From Ceratorhiza oryzae-sativae (lineage: Eukaryota; Basidiomycota; Agaricomycetes; Cantharellales; Ceratobasidiaceae): 64,000 nucleotides of DNA. Below, in pieces: positions 22,358-34,833 of the stretch. Position numbers and translations under genes: made by a program. The notes beneath the pieces were generated by a model. The model saw only the letters and a program-made list of their open reading frames with translations. It did not search any database and was not told where the DNA came from. Position 1 is the stretch's first letter; the number at the start of each line of letters is the position of its first letter. The DNA is taken from contig JARWMV010000237.1 in assembly GCA_030998015.1 (NCBI GenBank), positions 124,001 through 188,000 of the forward strand. The letters are read 5' to 3'.

Positions 22358-25300
22358 GCTCAAACTGTGCCAGGGGGGTGGTCTTGGGTGCTATGTTACA
22401 AAATGTGCAGAATGAAAATGAAAATATGGAAATGGAATGTATGTTGTTAGGAAACCAATCACAACTTCAGTTTTTCTTTCATGCATTCCCATTGTGCATA
22501 ACCCCTGAACATAAGTCTGCATATAATATGAAAAAATTCAATTGATGGGCCATGATTGACTCAGGGGCCACATCAGTATTTATCCATGAAGATCTTGTTA
22601 AACAATACTGTATCCCTACTGTCTCCCTAAAAACACCAAAAAAACTACAAGTAATCGATGGAAGGGAGATCAACTCAGGGTCTGTGACCCAGTATTGCAC
22701 CTTTGAATTGTGCATTCAGGAGCATCGAGAAATCCTCAGTGCTTATGTGGTGAACATTGGCAAATATGATTTAGTCCTGGGCATGTCATGGCTCAAATTC
22801 CATAATATGGACATTGACTGGGATGGAAAGGACATGAAGTTCAACTCACCAATATGCCTGAAACATTGTATTACAAAACCCTTACACATGCAAGCAAATG
22901 AACCCAAGGAGCTCCAGTTGGACTCTTTAGACTTGCTTCCAGTAAAGTACAGGGAGTTCAAGAAAATATTTGCTGAAGAAGACAATGTCCAACCACTACC
23001 ACCCCATAGGAAGTGGGATATGGAGATAGATCTGAAACCGGATGCAAAACCTAGACATGGCCCCATATACAGTGTGGGTGTCAAAGAAGATGCAGAATTG
23101 CGCAAAACCTTAGACCGCCAATTGAAGGCAGGACATATTAGACCCTCAAGGTTGCCAATGGCATCCCCAGTCATATTTGTTAAAAGGAAGAATGGGAAGC
23201 TGTGCATGTGCATTGACTACCAGCAGCTAAATGAAATGACTGTCTCCAATGTGTACCCACTCCCATGCATCAATGATATTGTGGAAACTTTGCGTGGGGC
23301 AAAGATATTCACCAAGTTTGACCTAAAGTGGGGTTTCAACCTCATACAGATTTGGGAAGGAGACAAATGGAAGGCTGCTTTTAAGACCAAATACAGGCTG
23401 TACGAGCCCTTAGTCATGCAATTCGGCCAAAAGAATGCACTGGGAACCTTCATGGCCATGATCCGAGAGGAATTCCAGGACATTGAAGGCATTTATGTTG
23501 TAATTTACATGCACAACATATTAGTATTCTCAAAGAACCAAAAGGAACACAACAAACATGTCAGAGAAGTCCTGCATCGGCTTCAAAAGGCTGGCCTATA
23601 CTGTGCCCTGGAGAAATGCGTTTTTGATGTCACAGAAGTGGACTACCTGGGAATAGTAGTGACTCCCCAGGGAATTAAAGTAGACCCAGCCAAGGTTGAA
23701 AAAGCTGTTGAATGGCCAACCCTTACAAACCCAACCAAAGTCCTGGAAGGGTTGGGGTTTGCAAACTGGTTAAGGCACTTCATAAAAGACTTCTTGAAAA
23801 TCACAAAATGTCTTTATGAACTTGTCAAGAAGGATGCAAAGTGGGAATGGACAGAAGAAAGGGATTGAGCATGGAACCTGCTGAAGCAGAAATTGAAAGA
23901 AGCCCCCCTCCTAATTCAGCCAGAACCCAGCAAACCATTTATTTTGGAAACAGACACCTCAGGCTACGCCACAGGGGCTGTATTATTGCAATATGGAGAA
24001 GATGGAATGCTTCACCCAATCTCCTACTATTCCAAAGCAATGGTCCCAGCAGAAAGAAACTACAATATTTACAACAAGGAAATGCTGGCAATTATAAAGG
24101 CCCTCAAACACTGGCGTCACCTGCTAGAAGGGGCTGAACACCTGGTAAACATTGTTTGTGACCACAAGAATCTGGAATATTGGAAGACAAACCAGCCACT
24201 GAATGGCCAAGTTACACAATGGCATGAGTTCCTGCCCAGGTTTGAATTCAAGATTCTATACGTTGAGGGGGCAAAGAATGGCCAGGTGGACATACTCTCT
24301 AGGCTGTCAAGGCACATCCCTGAAGAGGGGGGTGAGAGCCAAGCTCTGCTTGCACAAAACCAATTTTTGGAGCTGAAATCATTGCACCTACAAGTGATCA
24401 TGCTGGATCATGACCTGGAACAACTCATTAGGGATGCTATCCCAGGAGATGGGCACCTACCAAATGTGCTAAAAGCACTAGACAACAATGAAAAAGTCAA
24501 AAACTGGGAATGGGACAAAGGACCTTTATGGTACAAGGGCTGAATCTACATCACAAATAACAAAGAACTTTGCAAGTTGATCATGGAAAGGTGTCACGAC
24601 AACCCAGCTGCAGGACACCCAGGACAGTTCAGAACATACAAATTGTTAAACTGCAAATATACATGGTCATCAATGAAAAAATTGGTCAACGAATATGTCA
24701 AACATTGCAAATCCTGTATTAGGAACAAGCACAGCAACCAGGTTCCCCCAGGGCTCCTAAACCCAATACCAACACCAGAAAAACCTTGGGAGGAAATTAC
24801 CTATGATCTGATCACTGGGCTACCCCTATCAGAAGGGTTCAATGCTATATTTACAGTTGTGGACTGCCTGACAAAAATGGTCCACTTTATTCCATGTCAG
24901 TCAGAGGCCAGTGCCATGGATTGTGCAAACCTGTTCCTCACCTATGTATGGAAACTCCATGGGTTACCATGAAAAACCATCTCAGACCGTGGTCCCAACT
25001 TTGCATCCAAATTCTTAAGGCACCTGTACAAACGGCTAGATATAAAACCATCCTACTCCACAGCATACCACCCCCAAACAGATGGCCAGTCTGAAAGGGC
25101 TAACCAAGTAGTAGAAGGGTATCTTAGACACTATGTATCAGATTGGCAGGACAACTGGGTCTCACTCTTACCTCTGGCCAAATTTGCCTACAACAATGGT
25201 GTCAATGCCTCAACTGGCAAAACACTGTTCTTTGCAAACTACGGTTTCCATCCAAGGCTGGCAGTTGGAGACAACGAGGAACAAGAGTTTCCCTTAGCAG

Positions 25301-25830
25301 ACAATCATGCAGAATGGCTTCAAAAGGGACATGACAAACTCAAGGCCACTCTGGAATTATCAAACCAAAGGGCCAAGGAATACTATGATAGGAAGCACTG
25401 GACCCCAGAAGTCATCAAGGTGGGAGACAAAGCCTGGCTCAACACCAGGAACATACAGACACAACAGGCCTCCAGGAAACTGGCCCACAAGAGAGTTGGA
25501 CCATTCAAAGTGGTAGCACAACATGGCACCCATGCCTTCAAATTGGACTTGCCAGTAACCATGAAAATACACCCAGTATTTCATGTCTTGCTCCTGACCA
25601 AACATAAAGATGATCCCTATGGACATCAGATTCCCTCACCTCCACCTGTGGTAACTCCAGAAGGAGAAGAAGAATTTGAAGTAGAACAGATCATAAAGTC
25701 ATGATACAACAAAAGGTCCAACGTCTTTGAATACTATGTCAAATGGCTCGGATATGATGAGTGACAATGGCTAACCTATGACAACCTGGTAAATGCACCA
25801 GAACTCATGGCTGACTATGTCAGATCACAC
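22354..25830 (+). pseudogene. pol: Pol polyprotein of element 2 (stops, dead RT)
   Basis: Domains in order: protease (MIDSGATSVFIHEDL, about 22552), reverse transcriptase (PVIFVKRKNGKLCMCIDY; active site now YMHN at 23506-23517 instead of YMDD), RNase H (ETDTSGYATGAVLLQ, about 23950), integrase (HHCC region about 24590-24730, TYDLITGLP, then SDRGPNF and a YHPQTDGQSERANQ block near 25070) and a chromodomain at the C-terminus (FEVEQIIKS..YYVKWLGYDE, about 25674-25763). In-frame stops occur at 22543, 23866, 24541, 24970, 25702 and 25762. Most are TGA where the sister or family has TGG, CGA or CAA. Confidence 0.85.
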
Positions 25831-25858
25831 CCAAAGGCACCCCATGACCCCCGTGCCT

Positions 25859-25870
25859 TGAAGGGGGGAA
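25859..25870 (+). promoter_or_regulatory. polypurine tract of element 2
   Basis: AGAAGGGGGGAA-like purine run directly before the 3' LTR start (25872), the expected plus-strand primer site for reverse transcription. Confidence 0.7.
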
Positions 25871-25871
25871 G

Positions 25872-26198
25872 TGTCATGAGCTGACATGCATATATCCACT
25901 CTATAATATTTTCTTGATTTATTACATTTTATGAGATCCTTTCAAAACATACTTGCCTCTTTTGGTATATCTGTGTCATGTGATTCAGGGGATGTTCCAG
26001 ACCAATAACCAAGATGTAATTCAACTCTGATGTGAAATTCCGCAGCTCCGCAGTCACTTCTATTGCTTCTATCTCTTATTGGTCATGACTCACTGTACAG
26101 ACTTGTTTGTTATGATGTGGCTCATACCATGTATATAAACTGGGTCAAGTTTGCAGAGGACTCCTCAAGAACTTGACCTCTTGTCGAATACAAGTTCT
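25872..26198 (+). repeat. 3' LTR of element 2 (truncated)
   Basis: It matches the 5' LTR from its TGTCATGAG start to ..ATACAAGTTCT and then stops about 50 bp short of the family end, joining non-LTR sequence that leads to the pogo-like relic. No target duplication can be tested. Confidence 0.85.
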
Positions 26199-26451
26199 GC
26201 TGGAACAAGGTTGCCAAGGGCAGGATTTGTGTGCCTTTGATGCCTGCCCCTCAATGGTGATCAAGTCAGAGTAATGCAGAATAATCTAGAATAATCTAAA
26301 TGTATATTCAGGCCTGCAGGAGCCCTGCTGTAAGTTAGAAATCTCTTTGGAATCTTTGGCAATCTCTTTGGCATGCATATAATTTACCATTTTACATATG
26401 TATGCTATGTTTTTGGGCTGGTTTATATGATTCTTATGGTTTCATGCAGAC

Positions 26452-27927
26452 ATGAAAGTTAATCAAGGTACCTCTGCTCACCCAATTTCAGCTGTAGTCC
26501 CTCCCAAAACCCCTGTCAAACAACACCTTTTGACACCTCAGGACCACTTGGACATCATCAAGTTCTGTGAGGATAACTCTTGCCTCACTGATGGAGAGGC
26601 TGCATGGGCACCCTGACAACTTGGCTATGTCACCATTACTCAACCCACAGTATGGCAGCTCAAGAAACAGAAGCACAAGCTTGAGGAGTTGGCCAAGAAC
26701 CCAAATGAACAGCAGTTCAAACAGGTGCACCATGTAGAGTATCCTGACATTGATCAAGCTTTGCAGATCTGGATCTTGCAGAAGCTTGGATGGTGCTGTA
26801 GGCTGACAGGCAATATTATACAGGCAAAGGCTCAACATTTTGCAACTATGTTTGGGCATTCCAGTGACTTCCTGTCCCTCTTGGGAGGTTGGCTCAATAG
26901 TCTCAAAGCTTGTATGGGTCTCAAGCAATACCACTTCCATGGAGAGGCAGTGTCAGCAGCAATCAATACACTTACTGCCAAAATTGCACACATTTGTGCA
27001 TTGATTGAAAAGCACAACACACCTGACATATTCAACTTCAATGAATCAGCCCTATTTTGGATGCTTGCCCCAGATGTTGGTCTAGCAATGCACCAAATGG
27101 CTGGAGTGAAAGGAAACAAGACTCAACTCTTGGTTGGCCTCTGTTCAAACCAGGATGGCTCAGAGAAGCTCCCTCCCCTCATCATTGGTCATGCACAGTG
27201 CCCACAAGCTTTTGGAAAGTGTGATGGACATGATCTAGGGTTCAATTACTGGTGGAACAAGAAGGCATGGATGACAGGATTGATTTGGCAGGGGTATGTA
27301 TAAATATCAGCATATATGTGCAACTTATAGACTAATCTTAACATCTTAGATGGCTTGCCAACCTGAATGCTGAAATGAAATGCCAGGGGCAACATATACT
27401 CCTTTTATGCCATAACACCCCTTCTCACACATGATCCTGCCAAGTACCCTCACATCCAAATTGAGTTTTTCACTCCAAATCTCACAGCATGGATTCAGCC
27501 CAACAATGCTGGTATTATATGCTGTTGGAAGGTGAACTATAAACACCTGCTACTTCAGCAAGCAATTAAACAGGAGGACACCAGCAAGGAGGACATATAC
27601 AAGACTAATCAACTCATTGCAATGTCAATGATCTGCAATGCATGGGCACAGGTTAGTTCTCATACAATTCAAAACTGTTGGCAGCACACAGGGATTTGTG
27701 GTCCCAAGTACAAGCCATCTCCACTTTCAGTTCCAACTGAAGCTGAAGATGTGCAAGAGTTCATCACAGTGCTACAGACAACGATTGACAGTCTCCATCA
27801 GCATGCCCATGCTCCTTCAATCAAACCTGCCAGTGCCATCGCATTTACCAAACTTGACACTGGTGTCCCCACAGAACAAGACTGGACCGACAAGGAGATT
27901 GTTGACCAAGTTGCAGCTGAGATCTGA
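26452..27927 (+). pseudogene. pogo/Tigger-like transposase relic
   Basis: It starts at an ATG (26452) with an N-terminal helix-turn-helix-like part (LTPQDHLDIIKFCEDNS; TGA at 26616), a CENP-B-type second helix region (ALQIWILQKLGW) and a DDE_1 core: FNFNESALFW (about 27031-27060), the NKTQLLVGLCSNQDGSEKLP block, ILLLCHNTPSH (about 27395-27425) and IQPNNAG (about 27491-27511), ending near TIQNCWQHTGICG. All three positions where the family has catalytic aspartates read Asn, His and Asn. With an intron-like gap at 27300-27350, frame changes and stops it is dead. Confidence 0.75.
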
Positions 27928-28139
27928 CATGCAGATGTGGACATGTGAGGGGAAACCTTGTATGATGACGCTGACAAAGCAACCAAATGAGAGCCAAATG
28001 ACAATGTCACTACATCACCATTGATGCCCCTGTCAAACACCAGCACCCTTGCTTCAATTGAAGTAATTCAAAAATACATTACCCAGCTTGATGACCCCTG
28101 TCTCCAAGCTAATCTACTGTTTCTTTCAGACCTTAGCAC

Positions 28140-29578
28140 TAGAGAAGCTGTGCCAGAATTTTGCAGGACTCCAGCACCTGCAGCAGGACTCCTGCGCTTT
28201 TTGGCCATTCTGGCACTGGCACTGGCACTGGCTCGCCAGTTGCCGGAGTCCGTGCCAGAATTCTGGCAGGTGCAGGAGCATGCCAGAATCCCGGGACTCC
28301 TGCAACTGGCTATGGTCAGAACTCACCACATCAAGTTGTGTAATAGCTCATTAGATGCGCAGAAGAGAGAGCATTCCAATGATATAGAGCACGTTTCATA
28401 CGAAATTCATTCTGGCAAATTTTACGCAGTTCTTTTGTTCGGGTCTTTGTGGCCAACATTTCCAGGGCCATAAACCTCACCACAATCTCTCGCAAAGTAG
28501 CTCATTAAATGCGCAAAAATCAGGAGATCACAGATATGTCATTTGCTCCGCGCAAAAAATTCGATAACGCATAGTTCGCTCCAAATTGATGCTCAGGAAA
28601 TATTCTGGGAAATGCGCACATGCTATTTCACAAAGAAAGCTGTTTGAAGCTTATCCGACCAGCTAGCCTTTCTCCTGAGCTTGAAAAACCCCTACTGACA
28701 TTATATCTAGTAAATACATTGACTGGATAACTATGAACCGGGGTGTGTGCAGGCAACCTCACTGTCAACCCAGCAGAATCACTGCACATGGTCGGAAATT
28801 TATGTTATAAGCTTGTTCCAGATTTTCAGGTACCTGAGATAGGGCAATAAGCATCCCTGAATCTGTCTGTGATACTAAGAAAGCCAGAATAGCACTGTGT
28901 GGGTGTCCATGGCGCATTTCAGGGGGTTTTCAGCATCAGGGGCGCTGTGTTCCCCCAGTTTCACCAGCTAAAACACCTTCAATCAGGCTGGTTTTTGGTA
29001 TATAGAGTCCTTATGATAATGCGCATCGACTCCGCGCAAGGGAGCGAGGTTTGCATGGCTGGTTTCACTAGCGCTTGTGGCGCTGTTCAGGGGTTTCCCC
29101 CTTTATATCGCTGATAACTTTCGATAAAAGCGTTCGTTTATTATGAAAATATGTGCATTCGATTCCTCTCAGTGAGACGAGTCGATTAGTATGTATATCG
29201 CCCCAATTAGAGCTCAGGATAGCGAGCTTGAACATCTGCGCATCCCCCTGAATATTTTTCTTAGACGATTCTGCGCCGATACTGCTCATTTCTTAACCGT
29301 TTGTAATCAAGTAAAGTACAATTTGATCCGCTGAATTTTGCGCATTTTATGAGTGCTTAATATATGCAATCCGTGGTGGTCGTGTACAGGTGACAATGTG
29401 CCAGTATTCAGGTATGCAGGTATGCAGGTATGCCAGTACTGCAGGACTCCGCCTAGGACTCTGGCACCCTTGAGGCTATTCTGGCACCTGCACTGGCAAC
29501 TGGCACGCCTGAATTCACTGGAATTTTAGCCAGAATTCTGGCAAGTTCTGGCTGCAGGAGCCTGGCACAGCACCTCTA
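28140..29578 (-). mobile_element. non-autonomous hAT element, copy 2
   Basis: 1439 bp, nearly identical in reverse orientation to 2746-4166, with the same terminal repeats (TAGAGAAGCTGTGCCAG at 28140, ..CCTCTA at 29578) and the same 73-codon ORF (29068-29289, one residue different). The right flank (GTGTAAAC) fits an insertion into the large LTR, but the left flank (CTTAGCAC) does not repeat it, so DNA on the left was lost or exchanged after insertion. Confidence 0.85.
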
Positions 29579-30735
29579 GTGTAAACTGACTAATTTATAG
29601 GTATAAAGAGCAAGACTACTATGGTCAGGTTCCCTTAGATATCTTAAATGTAGTTCAGCCCTAGTTGCTTGGACTAACTGATACTAATCTTAATACTAGA
29701 CTTAAGCAATAGCTTATTGGATAGATGGAGCACTGCCTAATGCATGTACTTCCTTAGCTACAGGTACTTAGATTTCCTCTAATGGCTGGTACTTCATGTC
29801 ACACTCAATCAGGCAATATTGTATCCTTATATATCTCCGTATATAAGATACAATGAATCAGACAGTATATAACTAATATGGTACTTTATTCCTCAGTACT
29901 AGTTATATAAGAAATCACACACAGACAAGAGAAAATAGAAAGAGAAAAAGAAACCAATAACCAGTCTGGGTTGAGTAAGAGTAGGAGGGAGGAGGTGGTC
30001 TGGAAGGGCCTCAGAGGAGGTCCTTTTATGCCCTGAGGAGGGCATTCCAGAGCCAAATAGATGCATGCATGCCAGTGCAATCATCAAAAGAGGGTACTGC
30101 TATACTTGGGGTACACCCTAACCCAGTATAGGATAAGAGAGTAAAGACAGGGTGTGGATTGAAAGCATTGATGCATCTGAGACCTGCTATTGGCTTGTAG
30201 ATCATATTATTATAGTATATACATGTAATGAACAGAGGCTACATCTCAGTGAGTCATAAAGTGAGTCAGAGAAGCTTCTGGATCAATTTGGAAGGCTCTC
30301 CTGACTCACTGGAGTCATTAGATCTTGATTGATGATCCAGTAAGATTCTAATGACCTTTGGACCATTCTGGTGCAAGGATCTGGTGGATTGTGACAATCT
30401 TCAGGCAGTGGATACTGCTGAAGGTTAGCTATCAATAGGGCCTAAGATAGCTTTGATAGCATAAGCAGTTGCCAAGATATGAGCAGTGCAATGTTGTAAT
30501 TAATATCTCTTGATAAGAGGAAATATTGCAACCTCTGTATCTCTCTGAGATCTTATTGTAAAAACTTAATAAAATATTTGTTGGAAAGTGGGAAATTTGT
30601 ACTATTTAATGGAACTCAAAATAGTACAATTTGGAGCACATACAAATTCAAGTATTTCACAAATTAATCACAGAGGCATTGCTTGAGGTTGGCAGAGCAG
30701 ACTAAAATAATAGAAAATGTTAGTAATCCATAACA
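29579..30735 (-). mobile_element. 1.3 kb LTR family, truncated copy
   Basis: Reverse complement of the LTR at 1361-2671 from its TGTTATGG end (30735) to an internal point near 2512, where the hAT element interrupts it; the last about 150 bp of the LTR are missing. Almost every CpG of the left copy is TG or CA here, so it is older or more heavily deaminated. Confidence 0.85.
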
Positions 30736-31596
30736 CACTCTGTGCTGCTACCTTTTTGTTCTTCACACCTGTTGTCCATCCCACACTGTTGTTTTGACCT
30801 TTTGGTTGACTTCCTGCTACTGTATCATATGTTTAACTACTTTGGCCTTCATGTGTTCTCCATCCTGGCTGTATTTCCTTTAGCTTTTCTTCCTGTGTAG
30901 CTCTATTCAATGTGCATACATGCCTTGGACTTCATGGAGGCCCAGGACAGACTGCCAGAGCTGAGGGACATCAAACTGTCTACAGTGTCCCTTGTCATCC
31001 AAATAGTCTTCATAAACCCAAGACTCAGCCTCCAAAAATGGACCCCTTTGAGCTTGTTTTTTGACAGAATCTCCCCAGAGTCCCTTGAGGACACCAAAGC
31101 AAGATGTGCAAGTCCAAGGGACAGTTATGAGATCCACATGCTTCCTACAGTGTGCATAGTGTTGCAATCAGCAACGACTGTCGATTCTCCTTGATTTAGA
31201 ATCCTAACAAATTGCCTTGTTTGCCCCATGTTTGAAATAACGTAAACAATGGCCAGCCATGACCTGGGTCGAGACCTTCGAATAATCTGCCTTTGACCAC
31301 TCATGACACGATAACCGATAGTCATGCTCTGCCAGCACGTCATACAAAACGCACCATATCCGGAATTTCGCATGCATACAACTGTCAACATGGCTAAAGG
31401 AAGGGCATACACACATCAAAAGGCCACGGCAACGTGAGAACACTCGTGCGAGAGAAAGTTCTGGTAAGAAACAACTGCCCATCCAAGATCCGGTGCAAAT
31501 TGGGCTCAAGATGAAGTGGTGTGACGTGGGGTGCTCTGGCACGTGAGCCACGCTTTGAGATAACGGATATACAAAAAGAGAACGAGCATTGAGGAA
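30736..31596. other. transition from transposon to genic DNA
   Basis: No gene I can support. The first about 450 bp are CpG-poor with short frames on both strands (30903-31167 minus, 30910-31194 plus) that look like transposon debris. From about 31,200 the base composition changes abruptly to CpG-containing DNA that continues to the end of the window. Confidence 0.5.
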
Positions 31597-32295
31597 TCAG
31601 AGAGCTGCAATTCGAAAATCCACTTGAGAAGCAACACACCACCGGATGATCAGCCGCACCAACGCCAAACTGGTTCGGTCTGATAACGAAGCAACTTGGC
31701 GATGGAGAGTCAGAAGTCGAGAAATCCAAGTGAGGGTATTAAGTGTAATAGTCGCGAGCGACTTAGTTGGAACTATGGATGGATTAGTTGGCACGGGGCT
31801 GGGATGAAGGGCCAAGAATGCCGTATAAAGACCCAGGAGGGATTTGGCAACTGGGGCTGCTGGCTGGAACTGGTGCAAAGGCGAGGGTGGCAGGGTTGTC
31901 AGAAGGGCACCAGGCGGAGGCATCAGCGCATGAGGAGGAGGCATGGCAGGTACGGGGGGTAAGGGCAGAGCAGCTTGGGCGAGCACTTCACTTGCAAGGT
32001 GGGGCGCCGGCTGGAGCCCCTGGCCGACACGCAAAGCCACAGGTAGCTCTGAGGATTGGATTGGCGTTGAAGAACGAGTTTGGCCCAGTATTGTGGGTGC
32101 TGTGGCCGCCGCAAGTGACTGTCTTGCGATTTGCGTGTCGGAGTGTGATGTTGTGTTGAAGGTCTGGTTGGGCGAAGGCCTAGCCGAAGGAAACAAGTCC
32201 CGTTCGGATGCTAGTGTTAGAGTTTAAATCAACGCGCATTCAAAAGTGGGGGAGTACAGGCTACTAGATTTACCAGCATGGATAGCTCTGGACAT
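31597..32295 (-). CDS. hypothetical Pro/Ala-rich protein
   Basis: Two-exon model: exon 1 32274-32295 (ATG, 22 nt), a 63-bp GT..AG intron (32211-32273), exon 2 32210-31597. Phases join and give a product of about 211 residues, starting MSRAIHAASERDLFPSARPS, with an Ala/Pro-rich middle (PPVPAMPPPHALMPPPG) and a Ser/Leu/Thr-rich end. No domain is recognised; composition suggests disorder. The C-terminal part may contain another intron. I include it because the splice join fits and the frame is open across a GC-rich stretch, but coding status is uncertain. Confidence 0.4.
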
Positions 32296-32960
32296 TGGCG
32301 CAGACGCGGTCGTCCTACGTTTGGAGGGCGGAAATCGAAGTAGCGTACGAATATATGATGAGGCGCGCTCGAGCAAGAAATTTTTCGTCTTGCCTCGATA
32401 AAAAAAAATTTAGTCCAGGAGATCAGGCTGGGTGACACGGAGGCTAGGGTGTGGTTTAGTGGGAGCGCAGAGTCCTGTCGCAGTTTTGTTGTGCCGGGCG
32501 CAGGTCAATTAGGGGCATGGCCAAGCAAATGTAACATCGCCAGCCCAAAATGGGCTAGGTGTGAAGGAATTTGGGCGGTTGGGGAGGCGCAGGTCACCAA
32601 GAGCCAATCATCGCCGTCTGCTGACTCCGGCATATCAGATCGAGCGAACAGCCGAGTTGGTCGACAAAGCAGTGGGCTAAGGAGAGAGACAGAGCAAAGT
32701 ATGCTGGCTGACCCGGGAGAGCTGATTAAGACAAAATATCGGCGACGGCAGTTGGATGCTAGGCTGCGACGAGGTTTCTCTGAGATGGAACGAAGCCCTG
32801 CATGCCCGGCGCTTCCCGCTCCCCGTGGACCTCGGCGCTTACCACACGGGTATCCGGCAGCCACTTCTTCAGAATTGTACTCGGTCACCCCGTTCGCGTC
32901 GGTCTTCGCCATTTCGTCCTCGTCACTACAAAAACATACCAAGAGCGTGGTATCTGTCTA
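32296..32960. other. intergenic, divergent promoter region
   Basis: Lies between the minus-strand hypothetical gene and the plus-strand thioesterase gene. Open frames exist on both strands (for example 32505-32942 minus) but none shows a recognisable domain or a matching splice model. Confidence 0.35.
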
Positions 32961-34140
32961 ATGGCTCCCCTCGTTCACGCGCTGGCGCCCCAGCTTTTGG
33001 AATCTCGTCAAAGCGGCCGGCGCTCGAAACATGTTTTCCATGGAATTATCGACCCAGACTGGGTAGTTGGTTCGTACGTCCGCCCACTTCCGTATTCATC
33101 TTTTCAATGATTTCGATACTAAATACGTATAGAATCCCCCATGGCGGTTATGTTTTAGGTCTCCTCGTCGCAGCATGCATCAAACGCCAGCACACGACCG
33201 GGCACCAAGACCCGATCCACGTTACAGCCCATTTTATGCAGCTGACTGCAAAGTCAGAGTACAGAGTGGAGGTCGAGATGATGCGCACAGGGTCTCGTTT
33301 CTCGAATCTCACAGCCAACCTAATTCAGGATGTACGCCGATTCCAAGCTCCCTCATATGCGGTTTCTAACGCTTTTCCCTAGGGAGAAACGAAAGTGTTG
33401 ACGCACATGATTTTCGGCACGCTCCCCGCTTTCGATGCACCCCCTTCCACTAACAAGCACGAGGACATCCCACCCACGCACCCGCTGTACAAGCCAATCC
33501 CTCTTCTCTCTCATCCACGCACGACCGCTCCTGAAGACCTTCAATACAAGTATGGCCGATTCCGTCAATTCGTCCGACGTGCTGAAGACTCGGCCATTCG
33601 TGCACGCAACAAGTCCAAGCTCACGGCTCCACCTGGCACACATGATGGCGGCCTGGAGTCTGGAGCCTGGTGGGAGATGGTAGACCAAGACGGAATCGGA
33701 CTAAGCATGATTCCGTTTTTCGCCGACATGTTTGAGAACACGCCGGCGCTATTGTCCGAGGCGCACGGTGATAGGACTATGTTCATGTGAGTCTGCTTGT
33801 TAGGATATTGGATGCGAAAAGTAATCCCAGCGCTAGGTGGTATCCGACAATGATCATGACTTTAGAGTTTAAACGCCAATTACCGGCTCGAGGTAGTCCC
33901 GGCTTCTCTAACCGTACGCTCGGCGTCTATTCGAAAGGGTCATTTCTCGAACACGGGCGACACGATATTTATGGCGAAGTGTGGAGCGCGCCAAGCAACA
34001 TTGGTGAAGAGGATGGCCGGAGCGCCAGCGACGAGAGCTGGAAGCGAGATATGCGGTGCATAGCGGTGACTGGACAAATGGCCCTCAGTGTACCTTTGGC
34101 GATAAACAAGAGCAAGGGGGAGAAAAACGCAAAGCTGTAG
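32961..34140 (+). CDS. thioesterase-like (4HBT_3/TesB-type) protein A
   Basis: Four exons: 32961-33073, 33133-33331, 33383-33786, 33837-34140, introns 50-59 bp. They join to 1020 nt, 339 residues, without a break. The N-terminal hotdog fold is marked by HGGYVLGLLVAACI, the DPIHVTAHFM strand and a RTGSRFSNLTANLIQDGETK block, as in the acyl-CoA thioesterase-like superfamily. The second half (AHMIFGTLPAFDAPP and LEFKRQLPARG) matches a second hotdog. Likely acts on acyl-CoA or acyl thioesters; substrate unknown. First and best preserved of three tandem copies, with all three introns at the same places. Confidence 0.75.
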
Positions 34141-34833
34141 TATGAACAATGAAGTTGTGCAAATACGAAACGACGAAACGGATTTGTCACCAGACACTAT
34201 CAGCTTATATTGAAATTGTCAATTTGAATGCTACTGGCTTGGTTCTGCTCGAAGAGTTGAGCAAGGCTTACTTGATACACAACGCTAATCTCTACCTGAA
34301 TTGCTTCCTTGTCGGAAAAACGGTGCTCTAAAGGGAAATTCTGGTGACCTCAATCGTGAGTTCTTAACGGTTTTAAAGGTGCTAAAATATTTTCATAACA
34401 ATGTCGACAATTAAGGTACAAATCCGTGCGAGGCAAATGGATAAGTGTGTTTGCGCCAAGCATACACTCAAAAGTCCCGATATACTTACCCTAATTCCAG
34501 CCCACAGCCCTCTTGAAGTAGAAACTGAACCATTCAAGAATGGTCACCAAAACTAGCTATAGTAATGGGCGCTTCCGCAATGCTTGGGGTCCAGTTGGAG
34601 GAAATGAGCGCCAACTTGACTGAATGGTCAGACGCCCACTGCCATTCTCAGAGCCCGCAAACCTCGAATGCCAGCATGTGAAGATTGCGCGTTCCCATGG
34701 TCAGCCTGTTGGCCTGAGAATGAAGGCGTTCGAAGTATATAATTGGGGAGCACTTACTTTTGGCCTTCACCCCTTTCAGTTTGAAACACGTAGCTCGCCA
34801 CGGGCTTATCATACCCAACTCAACATCCAACCA

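Larger units (their letters stand above)
19308..26198 (+). mobile_element. chromodomain Ty3/gypsy retrotransposon, element 2
   Basis: The element has a 5' LTR (19308-19682), a self-priming type PBS, upstream ORFs (20005-20945), an intact gag (20969-22357), pol (22354-25830) with protease, RT, RNase H, integrase and a C-terminal chromodomain, a polypurine tract (25859-25870) and a truncated 3' LTR (25872-26198). At least six in-frame stops in pol and loss of the RT YMDD make it inactive. Chromodomain plus Tf1-like priming place it among fungal chromoviruses. Confidence 0.9.

Noticed and set aside
30903..31194. Opposed ORFs at the transposon/gene border as a gene
   Set aside because: Both strands are open over the same stretch, no recognisable domain, composition like the adjacent transposon debris.
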